From positions 1-5,673 of the forward strand of contig CALCPB010000949.1 of assembly GCA_937897665.1 (NCBI GenBank): a stretch of DNA of 5,673 nt. The letters run 5' to 3'. Numbering within the stretch: position 1 is the stretch's first letter; every line of letters starts with the position of its first letter. The notes beneath the pieces are model-generated. The model saw nothing but the letters and a program-made list of their open reading frames with translations. It did not search any database and was not told the DNA's origin. This stretch comes from an uncultured Halomicronema sp. (GTDB lineage: Bacteria; Cyanobacteriota; Cyanobacteriia; Phormidesmidales; Phormidesmidaceae). Shown one piece after another: positions 5,584 to 5,673 of the stretch. The position numbers and the translations under genes are program-made.

Positions 5584-5624
5584 CCTCAGTGAACCAAACT
5601 GGCAGAGTTGCTCACTCTCTGAGG
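5584..5624 (+). terminator. Tiered hairpin just after the oxidoreductase stop
   Basis: CCTCA/TGAGG closes the base (5584-5588 with 5620-5624). GTGA/TCAC follows (5589-5592 with 5612-5615, with a 4-nt bulge), then AACT/AGTT around a GGCAG loop (5597-5609). It begins 4 nt after the stop codon's last base and has no T-run. A role in ending or protecting the transcript is likely from position alone. Confidence 0.35.
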
Positions 5625-5632
5625 TGGGGATC

Positions 5633-5653
5633 GATCGCCGACTCCGGCTGATC
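5633..5653. repeat. Inverted repeat GATCGCCG-ACTC-CGGC(T)GATC
   Basis: An 8-bp stem with a single bulged T and a four-base loop lies near the right edge. No gene is visible after it inside the window, so its role cannot be judged. Confidence 0.3.
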
Positions 5654-5673
5654 AACCAACAATTGCGAGATCG

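Noticed and set aside
1..5673. CRISPR arrays, tRNA genes, complete insertion sequences or a new multi-gene defence system.
   Set aside because: No regularly spaced repeats, tRNA-like arms, transposase motifs or defence-type domains were seen. The genes present belong to known families and do not form an evident operon.

Overview
The window looks like chromosomal DNA of a cyanobacterium. The cyanobacterial HIP1 palindrome GCGATCGC occurs at least 12 times in 5.67 kb, both inside and between genes. The DNA is visibly GC-rich, and the last gene matches a cyanobacterial family of flavoprotein-like oxidoreductases that lack the redox disulfide. Genus cannot be assigned from this alone. All recognisable genes are on the + strand.

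Layout. (1) 1-455: the 3' end of a gene that starts outside the window. Its product is not recognised, and its last ~40 codons look less protein-like than the rest. (2) 456-861: a non-coding stretch with several inverted repeats, including two sets of mutually exclusive hairpins. (3) 862-2646: a complete lipoprotein of the family 5 (oligopeptide/dipeptide/nickel type) ABC solute-binding proteins. No permease or ATPase gene lies beside it. (4) 2647-3160: about 510 nt with no gene, holding a terminator-like hairpin, small dyads and tandem repeats, and a possible promoter region. (5) 3161-4066: a complete family 2 glycosyltransferase of the WaaE/KdtX-like type. (6) 4067-4223: a spacer with hairpins. 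(7) 4323-5579: an open frame for a dihydrolipoamide-dehydrogenase/mercuric-reductase-like protein. Recognisable family sequence continues upstream of its first usable start, back to an in-frame TGA at 4221. The gene therefore appears to have lost the start of its FAD-binding domain. (8) 5580-5673: a terminator-like hairpin, then nothing identifiable.

The genes do not form an obvious pathway or operon. The gaps are about 400, 510 and 150-260 nt, and each complete gene is followed by a GC-rich hairpin without a T-run. The solute-binding protein would work at the cell surface or in the periplasm. The glycosyltransferase would work at the cytoplasmic face of the membrane on a surface polysaccharide or lipid-linked sugar. 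The oxidoreductase relative may be a decaying gene.

I found no evidence for a new multi-gene system. The points most worth following are the truncated oxidoreductase with substituted cofactor-binding motifs, the competing hairpins at 585-691, and the 9-bp direct repeats upstream of the glycosyltransferase.
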